In this document: positions 54,119 through 63,125 of the stretch, one piece after another
Layout of the letters: each line of letters opens with the position of its first letter
Numbering within the stretch: position 1 is the stretch's first letter
Assembly: GCF_023500045.1 (NCBI RefSeq)
Contig: NZ_JAMCOF010000004.1
Span: forward strand, 82,361-146,360
Direction: 5' to 3'
Length of the DNA: 64,000 nucleotides
Source of the DNA: Bartonella bilalgolemi
Lineage (GTDB): Bacteria > Pseudomonadota > Alphaproteobacteria > Rhizobiales > Rhizobiaceae
Translations under genes and position numbers: made by a program
The notes under the pieces: model-generated
Told to the model about the DNA's origin: nothing
Database searches by the model: none
Seen by the model: only the letters and a program-made list of their open reading frames with translations

Positions 54119-56842
54119 TTAAATCAGCCGTTCTAAAGCAACAGATACTTTCTTTTTTGCATCATATAGCTCTGTAATTCTTTTACGTTCAATCTCAATA
54201 ATTTCCTGTTTTGCATTTGCTATAAATTTTGGATTATTTAATTTAATTAATATTTTTTCAATATCTCGTTCAATTTTATCCATATCCTTTTTCAAACGAG
54301 CGCGTTCAGCATCTAAATTAATCAACTGCCCCAATGGTAAACAAAAAGTTGTCTCTCCTAAAATTATTTGGGCTGACATGGCAGGAGACTGATCAGAAAA
54401 ACAAATTTCTTCAATACGTGCTAATCTTTTAAGAATAGTCTCATAACGATGTACACGCTCTTGAATTACTTGCCCTCCTTCTAAAATTACGAGAGGTGCC
54501 AGTGCACTTACTGGAACATTCATTTCAGCACGCACAGAACGGATACCACTAACTACATCAATAATCCAACTAATATCATTTGCAGCTTCTTCATCTTTAA
54601 ATGTTACTTGTGGCCATTGCATTAATGCTAACATATTCTCGCGCTTCATATCTTGCATTGCCGTAAGAGACCATAACTCCTCTGTTACATGAGGCATAAA
54701 AGGATGAAGAAGTTTATAAACTTCATCAAGGACCCAAGCTGTACATGCTTGTGCCTCCTTTTTAGAATCTTCATTTGAACCTTGAAATACAGGTTTAAGA
54801 AGTTCAAGATACCAATCGCAGAATGCATTCCAAATGAACCGATAAAGTGCGTGAGCAGCATCATTAAATTTATAGTTTTCAATGCCCTTAGTAACTGCCG
54901 AAACGGTTTTGGATAATTCTGTTAAAATCCAACGGTTAATCGCAAGTTTTGTTTTTTCTGGTTTGAAAGATAAACCATGCCTAACACCATTCATTTCAGC
55001 AAATCGGGTAGCATTCCACAATTTCGTAACAAAATTACGGTAGCCTGCAACACGTGAGGAATCAAGTTTTACATCACGACCTTGCGCTGCCATAATAGCT
55101 AAAGTAAAGCGTAGCGCATCTGCGCCATATTGATCAATGAGTTCCAACGGATCAACAATATTTCCCTTCGATTTTGACATCTTTGCGCCATACTGATCCC
55201 GCACGAGAGCATGTACATAAACAATTGGGAAAGGTACTTCTCCCATAAAGTGCATACCCATCATCATCATACGAGCAACCCAGAAAAAGATAATATCAAA
55301 TCCAGTGACCGATAAAGATGTTGGATAAAAAGTTGCTAACTCAATTGTTTTATCAGGCCAACCTAGCGTTGAGAAAGGCCAAAGAGCAGATGAAAACCAA
55401 GTATCTAAAACATCCTGATCACGTGTTAATTGAACTGTTTTACCATAATAAGATAAAGCAGAATCTAAAGCCTCTTTTTCATTTTTTTCAACAAAAATCA
55501 TACCATCAGGACCATACCAAGCAGGTATCTGATGCCCCCACCATAATTGACGAGAAATACACCAAGGCTGAATATTCTGCATCCAATTAAAATAAGTTTT
55601 TTCCCAACTAGCTGGAATAAATTTTGTTTTCCCTTGGCGAACAGCTTCTATCGCTGGCTTTGCTAATTCTGCAGCATTGACATACCACTGATCTGTTAAA
55701 AGTGGTTCAATGGGTACTCCACTTCGATCACCATGAGGAACAACATGAGGATGATCATTAAAAGTTACACAATAGCCTCTTTCTTCCATCAAAGAAACAA
55801 TTCGATTTCGTGCAACAAAACGATCAACTTTATCTAAATGCTCTACCAGCTCCTTCAATTCATCAGATAAAACTAAACCATCAAAAAATGCCTCATTATC
55901 ACGCAAAAAAATCTCAGCCTTTTGTGTCAAAATATTAATTAAGCCTAAATTGTGCCGCTGTCCTACTTCAAAATCATTAAAATCATGCGCCGGTGTGATT
56001 TTTACAGCTCCACTCCCCTCATCAGGATTGGCATAAGAATCACCAACAATTAACAATTTGCGACCAACAAGTGGTAAGATAGCATTTTTTCCTATGAGAC
56101 CTTTATAACGATCATCTTCAGAATTAACCGCAATACCCGTATCCCCTAGCATTGTCTCAGGACGTGTTGTCGCAACTGTTATAAAAGTTGTAGAATCATT
56201 CGGATCAAAAACTTTTCCTTCAAGTGGATACCTAAAATACCACAAATAACCTTTAACTTCTTTCAGTTCAACTTCAAGATCCGAAATAGCCGTCAACAAC
56301 TTTGGATCCCAGTTGACTAAACGCTTGTCCTTATATATCAATCCTTGCTTGTAAAGCGTAACAAAAACTTCACGAACAGCCTGAGATAAACCCTCATCCA
56401 TTGTGAATCGCTCACGTGACCAATCGCATGAAACGCCAAGACGTTTGAGTTGATTAGTAATAATCCCTCCGGCTTCATGACGCCATTTCCAAACGCGTTC
56501 AATAAATTTTTCTCTTCCCATTTCTTGACGCGCTGGCTCTTGATGTTCTGCAAGTTGTCGTTCAACAACCATTTGCGTGGCAATCCCTGCATGATCCATA
56601 CCCGGTTGCCACAGCACATTTTTGCCTTGCATCCGTTGAAAACGCACTATAATATCCTGAATTGTCGTATTTAATGCATGCCCCATATGAAGTGAGCCTG
56701 TGACATTCGGCGGTGGCAACATAACACAAAAAGATTCTGGCTCTAGCTCTAAGTTTACCTTTGTTTTAAAAGCTCCACACTTTTCCCATTCTTTTGCAAT
56801 TCGTGGCTCCACAGAAGCAGCATTATAGTTTTTTTCTAGCAT
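54119..56842 (-). CDS. valS: valine--tRNA ligase
   Basis: Class Ia valyl-tRNA synthetase, 907 residues. The HIGH-type motif is HMGH in PPPNVTGSLHMGHALN (about 45-60). The KMSKS motif is present in AKMSKSKGNIVDPLELIDQYGADALRFTL. The editing domain lies between, and a C-terminal coiled-coil arm of about 60 residues ends the protein. An in-frame GTG three codons earlier (56851) is possible; the ATG at 56842 is preferred. Both have weak ribosome-binding sequences. Confidence 0.96.
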   Translation of the reverse strand: MLEKNYNAASVEPRIAKEWEKCGAFKTKVNLELEPESFCVMLPPPNVTGSLHMGHALNTTIQDIIVRFQRMQGKNVLWQPGMDHAGIATQMVVERQLAEHQEPARQEMGREKFIERVWKWRHEAGGIITNQLKRLGVSCDWSRERFTMDEGLSQAVREVFVTLYKQGLIYKDKRLVNWDPKLLTAISDLEVELKEVKGYLWYFRYPLEGKVFDPNDSTTFITVATTRPETMLGDTGIAVNSEDDRYKGLIGKNAILPLVGRKLLIVGDSYANPDEGSGAVKITPAHDFNDFEVGQRHNLGLINILTQKAEIFLRDNEAFFDGLVLSDELKELVEHLDKVDRFVARNRIVSLMEERGYCVTFNDHPHVVPHGDRSGVPIEPLLTDQWYVNAAELAKPAIEAVRQGKTKFIPASWEKTYFNWMQNIQPWCISRQLWWGHQIPAWYGPDGMIFVEKNEKEALDSALSYYGKTVQLTRDQDVLDTWFSSALWPFSTLGWPDKTIELATFYPTSLSVTGFDIIFFWVARMMMMGMHFMGEVPFPIVYVHALVRDQYGAKMSKSKGNIVDPLELIDQYGADALRFTLAIMAAQGRDVKLDSSRVAGYRNFVTKLWNATRFAEMNGVRHGLSFKPEKTKLAINRWILTELSKTVSAVTKGIENYKFNDAAHALYRFIWNAFCDWYLELLKPVFQGSNEDSKKEAQACTAWVLDEVYKLLHPFMPHVTEELWSLTAMQDMKRENMLALMQWPQVTFKDEEAANDISWIIDVVSGIRSVRAEMNVPVSALAPLVILEGGQVIQERVHRYETILKRLARIEEICFSDQSPAMSAQIILGETTFCLPLGQLINLDAERARLKKDMDKIERDIEKILIKLNNPKFIANAKQEIIEIERKRITELYDAKKKVSVALERLI

Positions 56843-57008
56843 CTTATCCACTTAATTCATAATACCGCTGAAAAAACAATTATGGTCAAAAACTAGCTAC
56901 GCCACATGCAAAACACTATTTATCTAAATAGCTTTATAAAACCATGTTCGAACTCTAACAACCAAATTAAATAGCAGATTATATAACGAGTTTAAAAGCT
57001 CTTAGCTC

Positions 57009-57554
57009 TTAAGATAAATTCTTAACAGTTTTGACAATTTCTTCACGTAGAATTTTCTCAAGTAAAATAGGCAATTGACATTGTAACCACTCCGCTATAG
57101 CGGGACGCAATACATCTCTTGCAACCTTTTCAGCAGAGGAAACAACATACGCAGATAATTCTACACAACCAGAAGATGGATTTCTTTTCTGTGATACAAA
57201 TGTCTCATCATATTGTTTTACTTTATGAACAGAATCTTGTTCTTCAGAAGAAAGACTCATCCCTTGCATATCCATCTTATTTTCCAATTTTGTATCATTT
57301 GTTAAAGAAGAAACTCTATCTTCTGCAGAAAAACCAATACGATCAGCTAAAGCCCTCATCGCATCATCAACAGATAAAGTCGCATCATAAACACCTTCTG
57401 ATGGTGTTACTGAACTCTTTGCAGAAGCATTTGCTGCAATAGATTCACTTGAGAAATTATCAGACTGAACTGAATTTTCTTCAATTATTTCACGGATAGA
57501 TGTCAAAATCTCATCCATACTTGGCTCATGTAACGCATTTGAACTCTGTACCAT
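57009..57554 (-). CDS. popZ: PopZ-type polar organiser (DUF2497)
   Basis: A 181-residue protein. The N-terminal motif EPSMDEILTSIREIIEE (about 10-26) and the C-terminal region around RDVLRPAIAEWLQCQLPILLEKILREEIVKTV (about 142-178) are the two conserved parts of PopZ, joined by a variable, low-complexity acidic linker. PopZ forms a polar matrix that anchors the chromosome origin in Caulobacter. Here the linker is polar and Ser-rich, with little similarity to the proline-rich one of Caulobacter. Its position between tolC and valS is conserved in Rhizobiales. The assignment is by motif. Confidence 0.82.
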   Translation of the reverse strand: MVQSSNALHEPSMDEILTSIREIIEENSVQSDNFSSESIAANASAKSSVTPSEGVYDATLSVDDAMRALADRIGFSAEDRVSSLTNDTKLENKMDMQGMSLSSEEQDSVHKVKQYDETFVSQKRNPSSGCVELSAYVVSSAEKVARDVLRPAIAEWLQCQLPILLEKILREEIVKTVKNLS

Positions 57555-57787
57555 ACTTTAAAACCTCTCGAAACGCAAAAACAAACGAAACTACCATCTA
57601 CTGTAGCAAAAGAACGATAAAATCAACACATCTCTTTGTCTGAAATATGATACTACACACAACTTTTTTCAACATGATACAAATTGGGGCAAAAAATATT
57701 TTCAATATCAACAATTAATTTATAATATACTCATTTATGCAAATAATTATTTTAATGTGTAAAAATCGCTAATTATATCCTCGATTC

Positions 57788-59080
57788 TCAGCGAACATAT
57801 TTAATCGTTTTCAAACCCAAATAACTTGCGGTCAATTTACCAACAGAATATTGGACACTATAACTTGCAACGACAACATCACATTCTGCTGCTATTAACG
57901 CAATCTGAGCATTAATCAACTGCGTCTGAGAGTTTAAAACATCCAATGTAGTTGCCTGCCCTACACGATTTTCTTGAATACGACCTTTAAAAGCAATGTC
58001 AGCAGCACGAACACTCTCACGATAAGCTGCAACAGATGCACGAGCACCTTCTAACTGAAACCAAGCAGAAGTAAGTGCTTGTTTTACACCACTTTGAGCC
58101 AAATCAAGCTGAAAATGGGCTTGCCTAAATTGTTCCTTTGCCTGGCGAATCTGCGCAGATGTACGTCCTCCTTCAAAAATTGGAAAACTAAGTGAAAGCC
58201 CCACTGATTGAGAAACTCCATCCTCTCCAGGCCCTCTATAAACTCGATTATAAGATGTTGTCGCAGACAAATCAACTTTAGGAAGCAGTGCTCCTTCTTT
58301 TGCTTTGACATTATAAAAACTAGAATCAATTAAATATCTTGCATAAAGAATTGCGGGGTGCATAGCGATACTAATTTGATAACCGGAATCAAGATTCATT
58401 GGTAATTCTTTTGCCATCAATGGACGTTCTAATTTTTTAGGATCAGCACCAATTACTTGCCGATAAATTGCTTCCGCTGATTTTACGTTAGCATGAGCAA
58501 CACTGAGCTCAGAAACAGCAACAGAACGAGCTGCTTGTGCTTGAGCAAAATCAATACGCCCTCCTTCCCCTACCTCAAGTTTTGCTTTATCTGAACGAAC
58601 TTGCTCTTCAAGGGCAATCAAATTTTTTCGACGCAGATCAGCAATACGGCGCGCTTTGTACACATTAGTGTATGCTGTCACAACTTCAAGAAACATATTC
58701 TGCTCAGCATTACGAAAATATTCATGCTGTGCTTGCATTTTTAATTTAGCTGAAAAAAACGTATTTTGCGTAATAAAACCATCAAATAACCTTTGATTTA
58801 GCCTTATTCCTATAAATCCAGAGGTACTATAAGGAGCTATAGCAGCTTTATTTCGACCATAGCTCCCAATTCCTTCAATTTGTGGAAAAAAGCCTGAACC
58901 TGCAACAACCATATCATCTTTTGATATGCGCACAGCCGCACGCTCACTATTCAATTTAGCATTATGCAGATAAGCTTTAGCAAAAGCATCCATCAATGTA
59001 TCAGCATAAGCTAATTCAGAGATAAAAATGCAAAAAATCAGGAACAAACATACTTGAAATTTCTTGTTTATTTTAAACAC
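57788..59080 (-). CDS. tolC: TolC-family outer-membrane efflux channel
   Basis: A 430-residue outer-membrane protein with a signal peptide (about 1-26, ending near AYADT). The two TolC repeats are visible as the helical blocks LMDAFAKAYLHNAKLNSERAAVR and SLSFPIFEGGRTSAQIRQAKEQ. It is the outer component of tripartite drug-efflux pumps and type I secretion. It is like the Brucella BepC group. The start ATG at 59080 directly precedes the signal sequence. It lies between pcm and popZ. Confidence 0.9.
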   Translation of the reverse strand: MFKINKKFQVCLFLIFCIFISELAYADTLMDAFAKAYLHNAKLNSERAAVRISKDDMVVAGSGFFPQIEGIGSYGRNKAAIAPYSTSGFIGIRLNQRLFDGFITQNTFFSAKLKMQAQHEYFRNAEQNMFLEVVTAYTNVYKARRIADLRRKNLIALEEQVRSDKAKLEVGEGGRIDFAQAQAARSVAVSELSVAHANVKSAEAIYRQVIGADPKKLERPLMAKELPMNLDSGYQISIAMHPAILYARYLIDSSFYNVKAKEGALLPKVDLSATTSYNRVYRGPGEDGVSQSVGLSLSFPIFEGGRTSAQIRQAKEQFRQAHFQLDLAQSGVKQALTSAWFQLEGARASVAAYRESVRAADIAFKGRIQENRVGQATTLDVLNSQTQLINAQIALIAAECDVVVASYSVQYSVGKLTASYLGLKTIKYVR

Positions 59081-59137
59081 AATATAAATCCTAAACTAAT
59101 CATACTATTCTTTATATCTATTTATAAAATATCAGCA

Positions 59138-59812
59138 TTAAAATACAAAATCAGGCAATCTTAAAAATTCAGGTAAGGGTTTCACAGAAAGATTAAAATT
59201 ACGACAAACTGAAATAGTACTCTCTTTTCTTACGTAGATTCGTGCAATACCAGCATTGCCATGTCCTTCAACCACAACAAGACGTCCACCTTCTCTCATC
59301 TGATCAAAAATACCATCAGGAATGAAATCGACAGCACCTTCAATAAAAATTACATCATAAGGCCCTTTAATAGGATATCCCTTCTCTAAGGTCTCATGAA
59401 CAACCGTTACATTATTATACTGATTACACTCCAAAATTTTGGCAGCCTGTTCTGCAAGCATCTTATTGCCTTCTAATGCAATAACGGATTTCCCAAGTTT
59501 TGAAAGCAATGCAGAACAATAACCGCTATTTGCACCAATATCCAAAACAACATCGGATGATTTTACAGCTGCCAATTGTAATAATTTTGCTAAAGATGCA
59601 GGTCTCATTAAATGACGTACAGGCAAATTACTCTGCGCTGGAAATACAACAATATCAGCATCGCGATAACTTAAATCTCTAATATTTTCTGGAACGAAAT
59701 CTTCACGTGGCACTGTTAAAAATGCTTTGAGAACCAACAAATCTGTCACATCTACTGTACGAATTTGATTATCAACCATTTTACGGCGAAGTTCTACAAA
59801 ATCTACTATCAT
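59138..59812 (-). CDS. pcm: protein-L-isoaspartate O-methyltransferase family protein
   Basis: A 224-residue SAM-dependent methyltransferase related to Pcm, which repairs isoaspartyl residues. RKMVDNQIRT near the start is a family opening, VPREDFVP follows, and the SAM-binding VVLDIGANSGYCSALLSKLG motif lies at about 79-98. The ATG at 59812 is chosen because it begins the conserved sequence; a longer in-frame extension of 49 codons is hydrophobic and not conserved. The protein is in the same unit as tolC. Close homologues near tolC may not have strict isoaspartate activity. Confidence 0.85.
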   Translation of the reverse strand: MIVDFVELRRKMVDNQIRTVDVTDLLVLKAFLTVPREDFVPENIRDLSYRDADIVVFPAQSNLPVRHLMRPASLAKLLQLAAVKSSDVVLDIGANSGYCSALLSKLGKSVIALEGNKMLAEQAAKILECNQYNNVTVVHETLEKGYPIKGPYDVIFIEGAVDFIPDGIFDQMREGGRLVVVEGHGNAGIARIYVRKESTISVCRNFNLSVKPLPEFLRLPDFVF

Positions 59813-60021
59813 CACTAAATTTCTCTCCCATACGCAATAAAAGCTTCCAAAAAGCAGCAACAGTTTTAAGATGTGAACATCTGCTACTACTAATGGTGCG
59901 ACAAAAAGCATGTTATAGTCAATAATTAAGATCCCAATTTCGCCAATTTTAATGTACACTGTATTCTACTAGATACGAAAGTAACTCATTTGAGATTTTG
60001 AGAATTATAAATCAAATTAGC

Positions 60022-60095
60022 TGGAGGCCTCGCCCGGAATCGAACCGGGATACAAGGATTTGCAGTCCTCTGCGTAACCATTCTGCCACGAGGCC
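60022..60095 (-). tRNA. cysT: tRNA-Cys (GCA anticodon)
   Basis: Minus-strand cloverleaf. Acceptor GGCCTCG pairs perfectly with CGAGGCC, followed by discriminator T and an encoded CCA (74 nt). The anticodon loop reads CTGCAAA with anticodon GCA, and the T arm is CCGG-TTCGATT-CCGG. Confidence 0.97.
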
Positions 60096-60284
60096 CCATT
60101 AAAATGTAAAGATCGTCAATAAGGGAAGGCAAAGCATCCGTCAAGGCAAAGAAACTTTTTCTAACCTTTTTATTCATTCATATCATATTGTAATTTGAAG
60201 ATTTAAAAAATTAAAGTAATTTTTCTCTTTGCAAATCAATATTGCTTTGCTATAGGCTTTGTAAATTAAGTGATTATACACTGT

Positions 60285-60359
60285 TCCCCGGTAGCTCAGT
60301 GGTAGAGCAACCGGCTGTTAACCGGTTGGTCGCTGGTTCGAATCCGGCCCGGGGAGCCA
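60285..60359 (+). tRNA. asnT: tRNA-Asn (GTT anticodon)
   Basis: Plus-strand cloverleaf of 75 nt with encoded CCA. Acceptor TCCCCGG pairs with CCGGGGA, the anticodon loop is CTGTTAA with anticodon GTT. The T arm GCTGG-TTCGAAT-CCGGC has one G-T type mismatch position. It points away from tRNA-Cys. Confidence 0.97.
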
Positions 60360-61087
60360 TATTTGGGTGTAATGCTTAACATATTGACTTTATTGATCTT
60401 TTTAAAGATAAAAAATTAAGGTTTCATATTTTCTTCTATAATGCATTGCGAATCGATATTTCTTTTGAATTGTTTTATAGCTACTATAATCTGCATAATT
60501 TTGCCTTTTAGATATGTTGCCAACTTGCACGTATGGGCGTCCTGTTTATTATGCTCGAAGATTTGTCTTGCTAAACTTGAGTTGATGACAATAAAGTCTT
60601 TTCGCTCTAGATGAATAAAGAACTATCCGATACAAAAATCACATTCATTATGTCCTACATCCGTTAAGTAGGATCAGCATATAAATCGGAATCACTTTTC
60701 TTTTAATTTTATTTTTTATTTTCAATCGCGTTAGTGCTCTCTTTAGTAGATTTCTTTATTCATTTTTTTCTGTTTAACCTTCTTTCTAAAATAAAAAGCT
60801 CTTACTAAAATCATAAAAAAATAGTGAAAACTGCCATCATCAATGCTAAACATAATAAGCTGATTTCACATTAATACACCTATAGTAGCGTATTCGTCTC
60901 ACTTACTACATCTAAATAATAATAGTTTTACATCCAATAATGCATAAAAGTAAGTTTTATAATGCGCTCTTTAAATCTGTGCTATTTATTTCTCTAACTT
61001 TTAAAACGCAATGACCGCACATATTTTGTTTTTTTGTGTTCTAATGAGTTTTTTTACTTTTTGATTGTGCAATTTTATCGATGCTAT
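60360..61087. other. AT-rich gap with a possible decayed open frame
   Basis: A 728-base gap between tRNA-Asn and the DEAD-box helicase. There is no ORF of 60 codons with a start. On the minus strand a stretch of 68 codons lacks stops between 60416 and 60622 (reading FFIHLERKDFIVINSSL at its beginning), with a stop just before it. It has no start or ribosome-binding sequence and no recognised relative. Confidence 0.3.
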
Positions 61088-62332
61088 TTAAGATTTTTTC
61101 CGATCTTTAATCCTCTTAAATGGTGTTTTACTACCTTCTCGCTTGTAAATTTTTGGTTCAGCTAGTTTTTCAGGTAATGATGCAAATTGCAGAGGAATCT
61201 CTTTTCGTGTTAATTTCATACGAATCAAGCGCTCTATAGCACACAAACGTACCTGCTCTATTTTTTCATCAAAAAGTGTAATAGCATTACCAGATGCACC
61301 ATTACGTCCGGTACGACCAATGCGATGCACATAGCTTTCAGCATTATCTGGCAAATCATAATTAATAACATGGCTGATTCCGGGGATATCAATACCACGT
61401 GCAGCAATATCAGTTGCAACCAAAACTCTTACTAATCCTTCACGAAAATCTTTTAACGCACACTGCCGAGCATTTTGTGATTTATTTCCATGGATTGTCG
61501 CAACAGAATATCCCGTTTTTACCAAACTACGCGCAACAGAATCAGCGCCATGCTTAGTACGTATAAACACAATAACTGAAGCCAAAGCAGGATTTGTTAA
61601 AAGTTTATTCAAAACACTCTTTTTTTCACTTGTAGAAACACAATACAGTACTTGAGTAATCTCCGCAGCAGTGGTTCCTTGAGACACAACTTCTATTTTT
61701 ACTGGTTTCTTAAGTAAATTATCTGCAAGCACATTAACTTCTTTTGACATTGTCGCGGAAAAAAGTGCCGTTTGACATTTCTTATGCAAAAAGTTTGCAA
61801 TTTGTCGCACATCATTAATAAAGCCCATATCTAACATACGATCAGCCTCATCTAGAATAAAAAAACGAGACTGAGACAGATCAACATATTTATTACGGAT
61901 AAGATCTATTAAACGTCCCGGTGTTGCAATCAAAATATCCACACCCTTTGCCATCCGTCTAATTTGTGTCAAACGCGACATTCCCCCTAAAATCAAACAA
62001 GTTGAAAGATGGGTTCCTTTTGCAACAGCACTAATTGCTTCCTCAATCTGAACAGCAAGTTCACGCGTAGGAACCAAAATTAAGGCTCGCGCAGTTTTAG
62101 GGTGACGCTTATCACCTAAAGTTAAAATTCGGTTCAAAATGGGTAAACTGAATGCCAATGTTTTTCCAGAACCAGTTTGTGCAATCCCTAAAATATCATG
62201 CCCTTTTAATATTACTGGGATAGCTCGCTCTTGAATAAGCTTAGGTTTATGCATACCAGCAATAAACAGGTTTTTAACTAAAAGAGAGGACAAACCTAGT
62301 TCTGCAAAAATATTTTCTTTACTTACACTCAA
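61088..62332 (-). CDS. DEAD-box ATP-dependent RNA helicase (RhlE-like)
   Basis: A 414-residue RNA helicase. The Q motif region precedes Walker A AQTGSGKT (about 54-61). PTREL, DEAD (in ILDEADRMLDMGF), SAT, VATDIAARGIDIPG and HRIGRTGRNG are all present in order. The short basic C-terminal tail (about 390-414) ends RIKDRKKS, which would aid RNA binding. It is of the RhlE/SrmB-like type by length and motifs; the RNA target cannot be told. Confidence 0.92.
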   Translation of the reverse strand: MSVSKENIFAELGLSSLLVKNLFIAGMHKPKLIQERAIPVILKGHDILGIAQTGSGKTLAFSLPILNRILTLGDKRHPKTARALILVPTRELAVQIEEAISAVAKGTHLSTCLILGGMSRLTQIRRMAKGVDILIATPGRLIDLIRNKYVDLSQSRFFILDEADRMLDMGFINDVRQIANFLHKKCQTALFSATMSKEVNVLADNLLKKPVKIEVVSQGTTAAEITQVLYCVSTSEKKSVLNKLLTNPALASVIVFIRTKHGADSVARSLVKTGYSVATIHGNKSQNARQCALKDFREGLVRVLVATDIAARGIDIPGISHVINYDLPDNAESYVHRIGRTGRNGASGNAITLFDEKIEQVRLCAIERLIRMKLTRKEIPLQFASLPEKLAEPKIYKREGSKTPFKRIKDRKKS

Positions 62333-62594
62333 AATAAAATTTTCCCTAGCTCGATAATTATCAATAAATTACAAGCTAAATCGTAGTATTAAAAAACATA
62401 CAATAGAGTCCTAATTTTAATTTTGTGGACCAATGCTTGAAATAAAATAAACTGCCAGACACCACACATGGGTATCTTAATCCAAAATAAGATGTACAAA
62501 ACCTTTTTGTGTAAAAAACTAATTCATCAACACAAACGCTTTAATAGGCAGTATCATCGGATTAAAATAAAAAGCAAGTACCTTACAAAATTAT

Positions 62595-63125
62595 TTATTT
62601 TTTTATTACTGTTTCCTTCGGCATATTCATTCCCTTAAAATCAGGATAAATCTCCAGAAAAATTGTATTTTGTATAGTCTTCTGTCCCCCATAAACTAAA
62701 AACCATTTATCATTATCAAAAATCGCTAAGGTTTTATATTTTATGATACGATCCTTTGTTTCAATCACAGTTGGAATCAAAGCATAAAAAATATCATTAT
62801 TAATTTGCTTATAGTCTATTTCTGTTTCATCTAAATGATAAGCATCAGTAGGTAAATTTTCAAACTGAACATGCAGTTGCTCAAGAAAATTATTACGTAA
62901 ACTATCCTCTGTCGTGTTTAACAGGCGAGCCATTTCTTTATAAAGTCGATCAGGCATATGAGCAGAAACAATAGAAAAATTTCTATTTTTCATGGCCTTA
63001 TTAATATCAATAACCAAATTTGAAAGCGCAGTTTTTTGCATTACCGTTGGCTCAGCTACTACATTATATGTTCCAATACCTAATAATAAAAATACACTCA
63101 GCATAAAATAAAAAATGGATTTCAC
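62595..63125 (-). CDS. secreted protein of unknown function
   Basis: A 176-residue protein that I do not recognise. It has an N-terminal signal peptide (about 1-24: KSIFYFMLSVFLLLGIGTYNVVA) with a likely cleavage after VVA or AEP. The mature part has no cysteine, is predominantly alpha/beta in pattern, and includes the repeated polar blocks MKNRNFSIVSAHMPDRLYKEMARLL and DNDKWFLVYGGQK. It is periplasmic or exported by inference. The helicase is 262 bases away on the same strand, but no link is apparent. Confidence 0.7.
   Translation of the reverse strand: MKSIFYFMLSVFLLLGIGTYNVVAEPTVMQKTALSNLVIDINKAMKNRNFSIVSAHMPDRLYKEMARLLNTTEDSLRNNFLEQLHVQFENLPTDAYHLDETEIDYKQINNDIFYALIPTVIETKDRIIKYKTLAIFDNDKWFLVYGGQKTIQNTIFLEIYPDFKGMNMPKETVIKK

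Noticed and set aside
59986..60177. Open frame across tRNA-Cys on the minus strand
   Set aside because: It reads through the tRNA (ANPCIPVRFRARPPA); a tRNA gene explains the sequence.
60285..61087. Integration site at tRNA-Asn
   Set aside because: No integrase gene and no repeat of the tRNA 3' end that I could see downstream.
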